From contig JAZQCY010000120.1 of NCBI GenBank assembly GCA_045546555.1, positions 1-37,269 of the forward strand: 37,269 nucleotides of DNA, given 5' to 3'. The notes under the pieces are model-generated. The model saw only the letters and a program-made list of their open reading frames with translations, ran no database searches and was not told the origin of the DNA. This stretch comes from UMGS172 sp045546555 (lineage in GTDB: Bacteria; Bacillota; Clostridia; Oscillospirales; Acutalibacteraceae). Position numbers and translations under genes: made by a program. How positions within the stretch are numbered: position 1 is the first letter of the stretch; the number at the start of each line of letters is the position of its first letter. Positions 23,843-32,365 of the stretch are shown piece after piece.

Positions 23843-26377
23843 TCAATCTCTGTATTCTTCCATAACGAAGGCTTCGAAGATATCGCCTTCCTTGATGTCA
23901 CCAAACTTTTCAAGACCGACACCGCACTCGTAGCCCTCGGCTACCTCCTTGACATCATCCTTGAAGCGGCGGAGAGAATTGATCTCATCCTCGGCAACAA
24001 CGATACCGTCACGGACAACACGCACCTTGGCGTCACGGGTGATCTTACCGTTCTTGACATAACAGCCTGCGATGGTACCAACGCCCGAAACCTTATAGGT
24101 CTGGCGAACCTCAAGCTCACCAAGAATAGCCTCACGGAACTTGGGAGCAAGCATACCCTTCATAGCGGCTGTGATCTCATCGATACAGTCGTAAATAACT
24201 CTGTAAAGTCTGATCTCAACACCGTCACGCTCGGCGGCCTCCTTGGCCACGGAATCGGGACGGACATTGAAGCCAACGATAATGGCGCCCGAGGTTGCGG
24301 CCAGCATTTCATCAGACTCGTTGATAGCACCGACACCGCCGTGGATAACATTGACACGGACCTCATCGTTGGAGATCTTGACAAGGCTCTCACGGACAGC
24401 CTCGACCGAGCCCTGAACGTCGGCCTTAACGATAACGTTAAGATCCTTGACCTCGCCCTGCTCGAGCTGGCTGAACAGATTGTCAAGAGTGACCTTCTGT
24501 GCGGCGTTGAATATCTCATCCTTGGCCTTCTGCTTACGTTGTTCGACAAGCTGACGTGCAAGACGCTCATCCGATACTGCGTCAAAGTTGTCACCTGCGG
24601 CAGGAACCTCGTCAAGACCGGTGATCTCAACCGGAACTGCAGGGCCTGCTTCCTTAACGGTGCGGCCGTTTTCGTCAAGCATAACTCTTACACGGCCGAC
24701 CGATGTGCCGGCAACAACGATATCGCCGGAACGCAAGGTTCCGTTCTGAACAAGCAGAGTTGCAACGGGGCCACGGCCCTTATCAAGACGTGCCTCGATG
24801 ACAACACCCTTACCCTTACGGTCGGGGTTGGCCTTGAGCTCCTGCATTTCGGCAACCAGAAGCACATTGGCGAGCAGTTCGTCAATACCGTCGTGGGTCT
24901 TGGCTGAAACGGGTACACAGATGATGTCTCCGCCCCACTCCTCGGGAACAAGGCCGTGCTCGGTCAACTGCTGCTTGATGCGGTCAGGGTTGGCCTCGGG
25001 CTTATCCATCTTGTTGATGGCAACGATTATCTGAACCTCTGCCGCCTTGGCATGGTTGATAGCTTCAATGGTCTGCGGCATAATACCGTCATCAGCGGCA
25101 ACAACAAGGATAGCAATATCGGTTGCCATTGCACCACGCTGACGCATAGAGGTAAATGCGGCGTGTCCGGGGGTATCAAGGAAGGTAATATCGTTACCCT
25201 CGTGGTTTACACGGTAAGCACCGATGTGCTGGGTAATACCGCCTGCCTCACCCGAAGCGACCTTTGCATTACGGATGGCATCGAGCAGAGAAGTCTTACC
25301 GTGGTCAACGTGACCCATAACAACAACGATGGGGCTACGGGGCTTCAAAGATTCCTCGGTATCCTCGGAAATATCCATAATACGTTCTTCAATGGTGACA
25401 ACAACGGCACGCTCGACCTTACAGCCCATTTCGGTTGCAACGATCTCGGCAGTGTCGTAGTCGATGGTCTGGGTAACGGTGGCAAACATACCGAGCTTCA
25501 TCAACTGCTTGATGACCTCGGCGGCCGTCTTCTTCATGGCGGCGGCAAGCTCACCGACGGTGATCTCCTCACCGATGGTAACGGTGATGGGGGTCTTTTT
25601 GATCTTTTCGAGCTGAAGTCTGCGAAGCTTGTCGGCCTCGGTCTCACGCTTTGCGCCCTGCGGACGTCCGTAATCCTTGGACTTCTGCTTGATCTTCTGC
25701 TTGCGCTGATCGTTATCGTTGCGCATAGAGTTTGCGGGTGCAATGTTCTCATAGCGCTCGTTGTACTTATCAATATTGATGTTGGAAGCACGGGTATCGA
25801 CCTTGCGGATCTCAACCGGTCCACGGTTGGGAGCCTCGCCCTTCTTCTCCTTCTTGGGTCTGGGCGGAATGTTCACGGGCTCGTGCTTGATTTCGGGCTT
25901 GGTCTCAGGCTTGGCCTCAACCGCCTTCTCGGGTTTCTTTTCGGGCTTTACTTCAGCCTTCTTCTCAACCTTCTTTTCAGGCTTGACCTCGGGCTTCTTC
26001 TCGGTTTTGGGCTCTGCCTTCTTTTCGGGTGCGGGTGCAGGCTTAGACTTGGCCTCCTCAGCGGCCTTTTGTGCGGCCTGAGCAGCCTTAAACTGCTCTA
26101 AAATAGCCATCTGCTCGGCAAGCTTGCGGTCCTTTTCGGCCTTGCGCTCCTTAGCACGCTCCTCACGGGCACACTCGCCTGCGGCAAAATATTCGTCAAA
26201 GCTCTTGACCTCATTAGCTTGAGTTACATAATCAAAAATCAGGTTAAGCTCGGTATCCTCCAAAGAGGTCTGACTCTTTTTATCCACTCCCATCTTATCT
26301 TTAAGGAGTGCAATGATGTCCTTACTGTTGACGTTTAAGTCCTTGGACACCTCGTGTATCTTGTATTTAATCAGCAT
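23843..26377 (-). CDS. infB: translation initiation factor IF-2
   Basis: This 844-residue GTPase delivers initiator tRNA to the 30S subunit. An IF2-N domain (residues 1-50, IKYKIHEVSKDLNVNSKDIIALL) is followed by a low-complexity linker of Lys-Pro-Glu-Lys repeats (about 105-170) and a second IF2-N module (about 270-330). The G domain has GHVDHGKTSLLDAI (about 352), DTPGHAAFTSMR (about 398) and NKMDKPEANP (about 452). Domains II, III and IV then run to the end. The ATG follows AAGGAGG. Its start overlaps the ylxQ stop by 11 bases. Confidence 0.97.
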   Translation of the reverse strand: MLIKYKIHEVSKDLNVNSKDIIALLKDKMGVDKKSQTSLEDTELNLIFDYVTQANEVKSFDEYFAAGECAREERAKERKAEKDRKLAEQMAILEQFKAAQAAQKAAEEAKSKPAPAPEKKAEPKTEKKPEVKPEKKVEKKAEVKPEKKPEKAVEAKPETKPEIKHEPVNIPPRPKKEKKGEAPNRGPVEIRKVDTRASNINIDKYNERYENIAPANSMRNDNDQRKQKIKQKSKDYGRPQGAKRETEADKLRRLQLEKIKKTPITVTIGEEITVGELAAAMKKTAAEVIKQLMKLGMFATVTQTIDYDTAEIVATEMGCKVERAVVVTIEERIMDISEDTEESLKPRSPIVVVMGHVDHGKTSLLDAIRNAKVASGEAGGITQHIGAYRVNHEGNDITFLDTPGHAAFTSMRQRGAMATDIAILVVAADDGIMPQTIEAINHAKAAEVQIIVAINKMDKPEANPDRIKQQLTEHGLVPEEWGGDIICVPVSAKTHDGIDELLANVLLVAEMQELKANPDRKGKGVVIEARLDKGRGPVATLLVQNGTLRSGDIVVAGTSVGRVRVMLDENGRTVKEAGPAVPVEITGLDEVPAAGDNFDAVSDERLARQLVEQRKQKAKDEIFNAAQKVTLDNLFSQLEQGEVKDLNVIVKADVQGSVEAVRESLVKISNDEVRVNVIHGGVGAINESDEMLAATSGAIIVGFNVRPDSVAKEAAERDGVEIRLYRVIYDCIDEITAAMKGMLAPKFREAILGELEVRQTYKVSGVGTIAGCYVKNGKITRDAKVRVVRDGIVVAEDEINSLRRFKDDVKEVAEGYECGVGLEKFGDIKEGDIFEAFVMEEYRD

Positions 26378-26696
26378 GTGTGAATTCCTCCTTCGATCTT
26401 GTTACGGCGTTTACCAATGCATTGGCAAAGCCTTCATCGCATACGGCCACAATGCCGGCCTTTATTCCGATTCTTGCGGAAACCTCTAAAATAGTATACG
26501 GTATTCTTTCCACGGGTATTTTCCCGCCGCTGAAATATCTTATCTCTTTTTCACTTTTTTCGGAGATGTCGGATGCCACGGCAATAAACCTTGCCTTGTT
26601 TTTCAGACAGGCTTCCTTTGAAGCGGCAAACCCGGTTGAAAGCTTGCCTGCCTTACGTGCCAATCCTAAATACGAAAGGATAGCATCATTACTCAT
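26367..26696 (-). CDS. ylxQ: L7Ae/L30e-family RNA-binding protein, YlxQ type
   Basis: This 109-residue protein has the L7Ae/L30e fold (LGLARKAGKLSTGFAASKEACLKNKARFIAVASD, with IGIKAGIVAVCDEGFANAL near the end). YlxQ proteins are encoded between rnpM and infB in most Firmicutes and bind RNA; the exact target is unknown. It overlaps both neighbours, by 8 bases with rnpM and 11 with infB, so translation is coupled along this part of the operon. Confidence 0.88.
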   Translation of the reverse strand: MSNDAILSYLGLARKAGKLSTGFAASKEACLKNKARFIAVASDISEKSEKEIRYFSGGKIPVERIPYTILEVSARIGIKAGIVAVCDEGFANALVNAVTRSKEEFTHAD

Positions 26697-26958
26697 CCGT
26701 TTCCAGCTCCTTTATTATCTGCTCGGAAACGCCGGTCGGTATGGCCATCGAGAAGGCTCTTTCAAGCCTTTTGGCCTTAACCGCCTTTTTGTAGCATTCG
26801 GTGCTGTGACAGATATATGCGCCCCGACCGTTGGCCTTGCCCGAACGGTCAAGCATAACGTTGCCCTCGGGTGTTTTGACCACACGGACAAGCTCTCTTT
26901 TGGGCTTCATCTCACCACATCCCGTACACTGTCTCAAGGGTTGCTTTTTTGGTGTCAT
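26689..26958 (-). CDS. rnpM: YlxR/RnpM family RNA-binding protein (DUF448)
   Basis: This 89-residue protein begins with RQCTGCGEMKPKRELVRVV and has NGRGAYICHSTECYKKAVKAKRLERAF, the conserved YlxR signature. Family members bind the RNase P RNA and modulate its activity. A GGAGG site lies 8 bases before the ATG, and the stop overlaps ylxQ. The position between nusA and ylxQ is the usual one. Confidence 0.92.
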   Translation of the reverse strand: MTPKKQPLRQCTGCGEMKPKRELVRVVKTPEGNVMLDRSGKANGRGAYICHSTECYKKAVKAKRLERAFSMAIPTGVSEQIIKELETDE

Positions 26959-26993
26959 AGCGTTTCCTCCGTTTTGATATATTTCAGTTAGGG

Positions 26994-28094
26994 TTACTGG
27001 ATGCTGTCGTCACCCTCACCGTAGAAGCCGCTTTCGGGGTGAATGTCGATCTTCCAGCCGGTAAGACGGGCGGCAAGACGGACGTTCTGACCCTTGTTAC
27101 CGATGGCCAACGATAGCTGGCTGTCGGGAACGGTTACACGGCAGACCTTGGGGTCTTCACTTTCAACAGTAACGCTCAATACCTTTGCAGGCGACAAAGC
27201 CTCGGTAATAAATGCGGCAGGATCATCGGAATACTTCACGATGTCGATCTTCTCTCCGCCAAGCTCCTCAACGATAGCGTTGACACGAGCGCCACGCTGA
27301 CCGATACAAGCACCAACGGCATCAATATCGGGGTTACTTGACCATACAGCCATCTTGGTTCTGGAGCCTGCCTGACGGGAAACAGCCTTGATCTCAATAG
27401 TGCCGTCATATATCTCGGGAACCTCGGTCTCGAACAAGCGCTTGACAAGACCGGGATGGGTTCTGGATATCATGGCTCTGGGGCCTCTGTCCTCGTTTCT
27501 GACATCAACGATATAGACCTTGATGTGATCTCCCTCGTGAAGCACCTCATCGGGCACCTGCTCGGTCTTGGGCAGAGTTGCCTCTCCACGGCCGATGGTG
27601 ATGGTTGCGTTGCCGGTCTTGGGGTCGATACGCTGAACGACTGCGGTAACCAGTTCCTTGTTACGGCTCTGGAACTCCTCAAAGGTCTGTCCGCGCTCGG
27701 CTTCCTTAACGCCCTGACGGATAACGTGCTTGGCGTTCTGAGCAACGATACGGCCGAACTTTCTTGTTTCAAGCGGAATGTCAACAAACTCGCCGACCAT
27801 GGCGTTCTTGTCAACCTTCAAAGCATCCTCCAAAAGGATCTGGGTATATTCGTCCTCGATCTCATTTACAACGGTCTTGCGGACGTATACCTTAAATACA
27901 CGGTTTTCAATGTCCATCTCGCAGAAAACTACATCTCTTGAGCCGTAGTCCTTCTTGGCGGCGGTGATGATTGCGGTTCTGATCTTATCTGCAAGATAAG
28001 TCTCGGGGATGCCGCTTTCCTCAGCCATCATTTTGAGTGCGTCAAAAATTTCTGCGGTAATGTCTACTACTGTTTCTTTCTTAGCCCTTGCCAT
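26994..28094 (-). CDS. nusA: transcription termination/antitermination factor NusA
   Basis: This 366-residue protein binds RNA polymerase and nascent RNA. The N-terminal domain (about 1-125) is followed by an S1 domain (about 130-200, VVQRIDPKTGNATITIGRGEATLP) and two KH domains (VGACIGQRGARVNAIVEELGGEKIDIV and LAIGNKGQNVRLAARLTGWKIDI). It lacks the C-terminal acidic repeats found in E. coli, as is normal in Firmicutes. ATG 28094 is chosen over an in-frame TTG 18 bases upstream, which would contain the GGAGG site. Confidence 0.96.
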   Translation of the reverse strand: MARAKKETVVDITAEIFDALKMMAEESGIPETYLADKIRTAIITAAKKDYGSRDVVFCEMDIENRVFKVYVRKTVVNEIEDEYTQILLEDALKVDKNAMVGEFVDIPLETRKFGRIVAQNAKHVIRQGVKEAERGQTFEEFQSRNKELVTAVVQRIDPKTGNATITIGRGEATLPKTEQVPDEVLHEGDHIKVYIVDVRNEDRGPRAMISRTHPGLVKRLFETEVPEIYDGTIEIKAVSRQAGSRTKMAVWSSNPDIDAVGACIGQRGARVNAIVEELGGEKIDIVKYSDDPAAFITEALSPAKVLSVTVESEDPKVCRVTVPDSQLSLAIGNKGQNVRLAARLTGWKIDIHPESGFYGEGDDSIQ

Positions 28095-28137
28095 TTTCCT
28101 TTGTACCTCCAATATATTATTTCAAATGTTAAACTGT

Positions 28138-28599
28138 TTAAAAGTTTGCATCGTCAAGCTTGACAAAAACAAGCTCCTGCTTTGCAAACTCCATATCGGC
28201 TCCGTCACATTCGACCGTGACACCGCCGTTATATGCCTTTAATTTGCCCGAAAACTCACGCTTGCCGTCACGGGGACGGATAAGCTTCACCTTGACGTCG
28301 GCACCAATATATTTTTCAAAGTGCCACTGCTCCGAAAGCTCACGCTCAAGACCGGGTGAACACACCTCAAGGTAATACGAAACGTTGATAGGGTCGGCCT
28401 CGTCCAAAATGGGGTCGATAAGGCGGGAAACATCGGTGCAGTCGTTGATGTCAACGCCTTCTTCCTTATCGATAAAGACCCTTAAATACCATGATGCGCC
28501 CTCTTTGACAAACTTAACGTCCCAAAGCTTGACGCCCAAGGATTCGACAGGCTCCTTGATCAATGCGGAAACCTTTAATGCGGTAGGATTTTGTGCCAA
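28138..28599 (-). CDS. rimP: ribosome maturation factor RimP
   Basis: This protein of about 153 residues helps assemble the 30S subunit. It contains LWDVKFVKEGASWYLRVFIDKEEGVDINDC and YLEVCSPGLERELSEQWHFEKYIG, both diagnostic. The start is most likely TTG 28599, because AAGGAG (28613-28608) is 8 bases upstream; the GTG at 28608 overlaps that site. It is the first gene of the nusA-infB operon, about 90 bases from its promoter. Confidence 0.94.
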   Translation of the reverse strand: MAQNPTALKVSALIKEPVESLGVKLWDVKFVKEGASWYLRVFIDKEEGVDINDCTDVSRLIDPILDEADPINVSYYLEVCSPGLERELSEQWHFEKYIGADVKVKLIRPRDGKREFSGKLKAYNGGVTVECDGADMEFAKQELVFVKLDDANF

Positions 28600-28607
28600 A
28601 ACATTCA

Positions 28608-28613
28608 CTCCTT
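28608..28613 (-). promoter_or_regulatory. ribosome binding site that sets the TTG start of rimP
   Basis: AAGGAG at 28613-28608 is followed by 8 bases and then TTG. The alternative GTG shares its first base with the site, so it cannot be spaced correctly. Confidence 0.6.
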
Positions 28614-28685
28614 ACTTAAAACATTCGGACAAAAACTAAAGAGCGGGTCGCCCCACTCTCCTTCGGTCAAATATCTTACCAAATG

Positions 28686-28714
28686 AATATACCACAAACA
28701 ATGTATTTTGTCAA
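28686..28714 (-). promoter_or_regulatory. near-consensus promoter of the rimP-nusA-infB operon
   Basis: TTGACA (28714-28709) and TATATT (28691-28686) on the minus strand are exactly 17 bases apart. The leader is about 80 nt. Confidence 0.85.
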
Positions 28715-28758
28715 GGGATTTTGGAAAGATATTTTTATAAAAATTCACTTGAACCCTC

Positions 28759-28787
28759 TTGACGGTCAGTTGACCATATGGTATAAT
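28759..28787 (+). promoter_or_regulatory. near-consensus promoter of the DUF1836-nfeD-flotillin operon, with palindromes in the spacer
   Basis: TTGACG (28759-28764) and TATAAT (28782-28787) are 17 bases apart. The spacer holds GGTCA-GT-TGACC (28764-28775) and the perfect palindrome CCATATGG (28774-28781), suitable sites for a dimeric repressor. It is back to back with the rimP promoter, 45 bp away. Confidence 0.8.
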
Positions 28788-28798
28788 CATTATAACGT

Positions 28799-28816
28799 CA
28801 GGTGATAAAGCACCTG
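28799..28816 (+). other. hairpin in the leader of the DUF1836 gene
   Basis: CAGGTG and CACCTG form perfect 6-bp arms around a 6-base loop, about 26 bases before the start codon and right after the expected transcription start. A short 5' hairpin of this kind may protect the mRNA. Confidence 0.45.
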
Positions 28817-28842
28817 CGAACGCTAAAACGGAGGTGGAACGA

Positions 28843-29397
28843 ATGGCAACCGTGTTACCCGGGACCACGATCGAGGTCTCAAGGCTTGAACGAAATACTT
28901 CCCGTCAGATATTTGAGGGGGTTTTCGCCACGGGCGGTATAACGCTGTCGCAGGTGTCGGTAATGACCGGCGTTGAGCCTGCAGCTATACAAAATTGGGT
29001 CAAACGAAGGTTTGTATCATCACCGATAAAAAGGATGTATTCGCAGAATCAGTTTTCACGTATATGTATTATAAATATGTTGCGTGAATCGTTGCAGTTG
29101 GAAAAGATAATCGAGCTGATGCAATACATCAACGGAACCCTGAGCGATGAAAGCGATGACCTTATCGGTGACGGCGAGCTTTATCACCGATACGTTGATA
29201 TGCTGACCGACTTTGATTCGCCCAATATAACCGACGGGGCTATCGTGGCGGCGGCAGAAAAAGCCTCAGCCGACTATGTTGAACCAACCGAGGGCGCAAG
29301 GAAAAGGCTAAAGACAGTGCTTACGGTTTTTGCTTACGCTCATTTTGCGGCAGTTGCACGAAAAAAGGCCGAAATGATGCTTAACGGCCTTGATTAA
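28843..29397 (+). CDS. DUF1836 family putative DNA-binding protein
   Basis: This 184-residue soluble protein matches my recollection of DUF1836: an N-terminal helix-turn-helix of MerR-like type (ITLSQVSVMTGVEPAAIQNWVKRRFVSSP, about 36-64), then KRMYSQNQFSRICIINMLRESLQLEKIIELMQYI (about 65-100) and a helical C-terminus. The function of the family is not established; DNA binding is inferred. ATG 28843 has GGAGG 9 bases upstream; a GTG nine bases earlier overlaps that site. It is first in an operon with nfeD and flotillin genes and could be an autoregulator acting on the palindromes in its promoter. Confidence 0.72.
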   Translation: MATVLPGTTIEVSRLERNTSRQIFEGVFATGGITLSQVSVMTGVEPAAIQNWVKRRFVSSPIKRMYSQNQFSRICIINMLRESLQLEKIIELMQYINGTLSDESDDLIGDGELYHRYVDMLTDFDSPNITDGAIVAAAEKASADYVEPTEGARKRLKTVLTVFAYAHFAAVARKKAEMMLNGLD

Positions 29398-29424
29398 CAA
29401 AATTTTTTTGAAAGGAAGAGCAGT

Positions 29425-30105
29425 ATGTTTCAGTGGTGGGATTCTTTGAGCACATTCTCGCAGATATTAGCTTGTATGGCGATACCTGCAACACTTATTT
29501 TAATAATTCAGACCGTTATGATGCTGATCGGTCTCGGCTCGGGCGGTGACGGCGACGTTGATTCCGACGTGGATGTTGATATCGACACCGATCTCGATAC
29601 CGATGTAGACCTTGACGTTGACGGTGATATTAGTGACATCGGCGACGGTGTTTTCGGTGATGATCTTCCCGAGGGTGACCTTGACCCGTCAGGCTTTGAC
29701 GGCCTGAGAATTTTCTCGGTCAGAGGTATCGTGGCATTCTTCGTGGTGTTCGGTTGGATGGGCATTGCTCTTGATTCGGCCAATATATCGTCCTACATCA
29801 CGTTGCCCGTGTCGATCGTTGCAGGCTTTGCCGTTATGGTGCTTATAGCATTTCTGTTTAAGGCAATAATGAAATTGGAGTCCAACGGCAATATCGACAT
29901 CCGCAACGCCTTGGGTGTTTCGGGAACGGTATATCTTAAAATACCTGCCAAGCGTGAGGGTCACGGTAAGGTCAACGTTATGATACAGGGCACCTACTGT
30001 GAAAAGGATGCCGTAACCGACAGTGAGGCTCCCTTGCCGACCGGCAGCGAGATAGTCGTAACCGGCTTTAGCGGACAGAATACTCTTGTAGTCAGAAAGA
30101 AATAA
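29425..30105 (+). CDS. NfeD-like membrane protein with an Asp-rich linker
   Basis: This 226-residue protein has one helix near the N-terminus (about 10-37) and an extreme Asp-X repeat (about 40-85, alternating Asp with Val, Ile, Leu or Gly). Two helices follow (about 98-120 and 123-148), then a C-terminal beta-barrel of OB-fold type (about 160-226, ALGVSGTVYLKIPA...GSEIVVTGFSGQNTLVV) typical of NfeD. NfeD proteins pair with flotillins, and the flotillin gene lies 82 bases downstream. The Asp-rich segment is strongly negative and could bind cations. GAAAGGAAGA is its ribosome site. Confidence 0.78.
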   Translation: MFQWWDSLSTFSQILACMAIPATLILIIQTVMMLIGLGSGGDGDVDSDVDVDIDTDLDTDVDLDVDGDISDIGDGVFGDDLPEGDLDPSGFDGLRIFSVRGIVAFFVVFGWMGIALDSANISSYITLPVSIVAGFAVMVLIAFLFKAIMKLESNGNIDIRNALGVSGTVYLKIPAKREGHGKVNVMIQGTYCEKDAVTDSEAPLPTGSEIVVTGFSGQNTLVVRKK

Positions 30106-30187
30106 TAAAACAAACAGGTTTTAAGTGCCCATACACAAGCAATTAGGTGCCAAGCACTGAAAATATAATTTTTAGGAGGTAAATTTT

Positions 30188-31609
30188 ATGAACTCATCAA
30201 CAATCGTCCTTATTTGCGCACTTGTACTTGTGGCATTTTCCTTTGTCATTTGGATATGCTCACGCTATAAAAAGTGCCCGTCTGACAAGATCATGGTCAA
30301 GTACGGTAAGGTTGGCAAGAACAAAGACGGCACCAACCGAAGCGCAAAATGTATCCACGGTGGCGCATCCTTCGTAATTCCGGTATTCCAGTCTTACGAG
30401 TTTTTGGATCTGACCCCCATTTCAATTCAGGTCGACCTTAAAAATGCGCTGTCAAGACAGAACATCCGTATCGATGTTCCTTCACGTTTCACCGTCGGTA
30501 TCTCGACCGAGCCGGGCGTTATGCAAAACGCCGCCGAGCGTCTCTTGGGACTTCAGCTTTCCGAGATTCAGGAGCTTTCCAAGGATATCATCTTCGGTCA
30601 GCTGCGTCTTATCATCGCAACTATGGATATCGAGGAAATCAACACCGACCGTGACAAGTTCCTTGCCGCAGTTTCATCCAACGTTGAAACCGAGCTCAAA
30701 AAGATCGGTCTTCGCCTTATCAATGTTAACGTAACCGATATCAGTGATGAATCGGGCTACATTGTAGCATTAGGTAAAGAGGCCGCCGCAAAGGCTATCA
30801 ACGACGCTAAAAAGAGCGTTGCCGAGCAGGATAGAGAGGGTTCTATCGGTCAGGCCAACGCACAGATGGATGAGCGTATCAAGGTTGCCGAGGCCAACTC
30901 GGTCGCTATTCAGGGTGAAAACGATGCCAAGATGAAGATCGCAATGTCGGATGCCGCTCTGAAGGAAAAGGAAGCCGAGGCTCTGCGCATTTCGACCGCC
31001 GCCGAGAAGATCCAGGCCGCAAAGGCATTGGAGGAGTCTTACTCTGCCGAGCGTGAGGCTGAAGAAGCAAGACGTGCCAAGGAGCAGGCCACCTTGGAGG
31101 CTGACATCATCGTTCAGACCGAGGCCAAGAAGCGTCAGCTTGAGCTTGAGGCTGAAGCCGAAGCCGAGCAGATCCGCCGCAAGGCACAGGGTGAAGCCGA
31201 TGCTATCTTTGCAAAAATGGAAGCACAGGCCCGTGGTGCTGAGGAGATCCTTCGCAAGCAGGCCGCAGGTTTTGCCGAGATTGTTAAATCGGCAGGTGGC
31301 GACGCCGATGCCGCTCTGCGCTTGCTCATTGCCGACAAGCTTGAAGACCTTATGCGTGTTCAGGTCGATGCCATCAAGAACATCAAGATCGACAAGGTTA
31401 CCGTTTGGGATAACGGCCAGAACGGCGACGGCAAAAACGCCACAGCAAACTTTTTGTCGGGTATGATGAAGTCGGTTCCCCCGCTGCAGGAGGTATTCGC
31501 AATGGCCGGTATGGAGCTGCCCGAGCTACTCGGTAAAAAGCTCCCCGAAACCGAAGCTGAGGACAATGTCCCCACCGTCGAAGCCGAAAAGGTAACTCCT
31601 AAGGAATAA
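30188..31609 (+). CDS. flotillin-like SPFH/band 7 scaffold protein
   Basis: This 473-residue protein has one N-terminal membrane helix (about 5-25), an SPFH domain (about 30-210, including VPSRFTVGISTEPGVMQNAAERLLGL and the FGQLRLIIATMDIEEINTDRDKF signature), and a long coiled coil rich in Glu, Ala and Lys (about 215-375) with repeated Glu-Ala heptads. It closes with a C-terminal tail. This is the FloT/YuaG arrangement. Flotillins oligomerise and organise membrane microdomains. AGGAGGT lies 8 bases upstream. The NfeD partner precedes it in the same operon. Confidence 0.9.
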   Translation: MNSSTIVLICALVLVAFSFVIWICSRYKKCPSDKIMVKYGKVGKNKDGTNRSAKCIHGGASFVIPVFQSYEFLDLTPISIQVDLKNALSRQNIRIDVPSRFTVGISTEPGVMQNAAERLLGLQLSEIQELSKDIIFGQLRLIIATMDIEEINTDRDKFLAAVSSNVETELKKIGLRLINVNVTDISDESGYIVALGKEAAAKAINDAKKSVAEQDREGSIGQANAQMDERIKVAEANSVAIQGENDAKMKIAMSDAALKEKEAEALRISTAAEKIQAAKALEESYSAEREAEEARRAKEQATLEADIIVQTEAKKRQLELEAEAEAEQIRRKAQGEADAIFAKMEAQARGAEEILRKQAAGFAEIVKSAGGDADAALRLLIADKLEDLMRVQVDAIKNIKIDKVTVWDNGQNGDGKNATANFLSGMMKSVPPLQEVFAMAGMELPELLGKKLPETEAEDNVPTVEAEKVTPKE

Positions 31610-31640
31610 TTAAAGCTATGCGAAGCACAATTTAGCTCAT

Positions 31641-31667
31641 TGTAGGGGACGGCGTCCTCGACGTCCC
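31641..31667 (+). repeat. intergenic hairpin repeat, copy 1
   Basis: TGTAGG start followed by GGGACG, a 10-base loop and CGTCCC. It shares the loop GCGTCCTCGA with copy 5 at 32775. Confidence 0.65.
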
Positions 31668-31708
31668 ATAAATAAAATTCGCCTACGGCAAGCGAAATTG
31701 ATTTTTAT

Positions 31709-31736
31709 TGTAGGGGAGGGCCTCTGCGCCCTCCCG
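31709..31736 (+). repeat. intergenic hairpin repeat, copy 2
   Basis: TGTAGG start, then GGGAGGGC and GCCCTCCC arms (8 bp) around a 6-base loop. It has the same layout as copy 1 with different arm sequence. Confidence 0.65.
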
Positions 31737-31764
31737 ACGCCCTCCGTCATTTTCTTGCGAAAAT

Positions 31765-31790
31765 GCCACCTCCCTCGAGGAGGGAGGCCA
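31765..31790. repeat. CCTCCCTC palindrome repeat
   Basis: CCTCCCTC and GAGGGAGG arms (31769-31776 and 31780-31787) around GAG, preceded by GCCA and followed by CCAAAGGGC. I recall closely similar intergenic sequence from gut Clostridia; unverified. Confidence 0.55.
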
Positions 31791-31792
31791 AA

Positions 31793-31815
31793 GGGCAACC
31801 ACAGTTCGCCCCTGC
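31793..31815 (-). repeat. intergenic hairpin repeat, copy 3, reverse orientation
   Basis: Read on the minus strand it is GCAGGGGCGAAC, a short loop and GTTGCCC, an imperfect version of copy 4. It ends about 30 bases before the next start codon. Confidence 0.45.
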
Positions 31816-31843
31816 GAAAACACAATATGGAGAGGAGAGTAAT

Positions 31844-32365
31844 ATGGCAATGAAAGCATCGCTCAAAAAAGGTGTACTTTACACTATATACATACTGTTT
31901 TCTATCTGGTTCGGTATGGCGGTTGAAATACTCCTTATCTACCCTATTGAAATCATTTTTGAGCCCTCAGCTTTAGCCGAAACCGTCTTGCGTGCCTCTC
32001 TTATGACCTTTGGCAGTATGATTGCCGTTACTCTTGTTTCGGGAATCGAGGGCTATCGCAACAAGCGATTTGACTTCAAAGCAATGCTGTCGGGTGCTGT
32101 GGTTGCAATACTGATACATCAGATACTGTCATTTCTATGGCCTGCACTTTACGTTATGGGATGGGCTATAGAATGGGCAGACATCCCGTATGTTATCGAA
32201 ACCGGTTACGGCTATGATTGGAGTGACCCACCCTTTGCAATGCTTCATATCATAACGCTATGTATCGACATAATTCCGTTCACTCCGCTGTTATGGTTGG
32301 GTGAGATTTGCGGTGTGAAATGCCACACACGTTCTCTTGAAAAGGCTAAAGGAGACGCAAAATGA
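31844..32365 (+). CDS. four-helix membrane protein of unknown function
   Basis: This 173-residue protein has four predicted helices (about 10-33, 43-65, 78-100 and 125-155). I do not recognise a family. ATG 31844 is chosen because AGGAG lies 6 bases upstream; the upstream in-frame extension is read from repeat DNA and is not real coding. It sits directly after an intergenic repeat cluster and its TGA overlaps the ATG of the next small gene (ATGA), so the two were probably an operon of small membrane proteins. Confidence 0.75.
   Translation: MAMKASLKKGVLYTIYILFSIWFGMAVEILLIYPIEIIFEPSALAETVLRASLMTFGSMIAVTLVSGIEGYRNKRFDFKAMLSGAVVAILIHQILSFLWPALYVMGWAIEWADIPYVIETGYGYDWSDPPFAMLHIITLCIDIIPFTPLLWLGEICGVKCHTRSLEKAKGDAK

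Noticed and set aside
24956..26101. Plus-strand open frame of 381 codons opposite infB
   Set aside because: infB is certain from its G-domain motifs; the opposite frame arises from its biased codon use and Lys-Glu-Pro repeats.
31646..31667. Terminator for the flotillin gene
   Set aside because: The hairpin lacks a U tract and belongs to the repeat family; termination here is possible but not supported.
31637..31825. 62-codon minus-strand frame in the repeat cluster after the flotillin gene
   Set aside because: Product is read from hairpin repeats; such frames recur wherever the repeats occur and are not genes.
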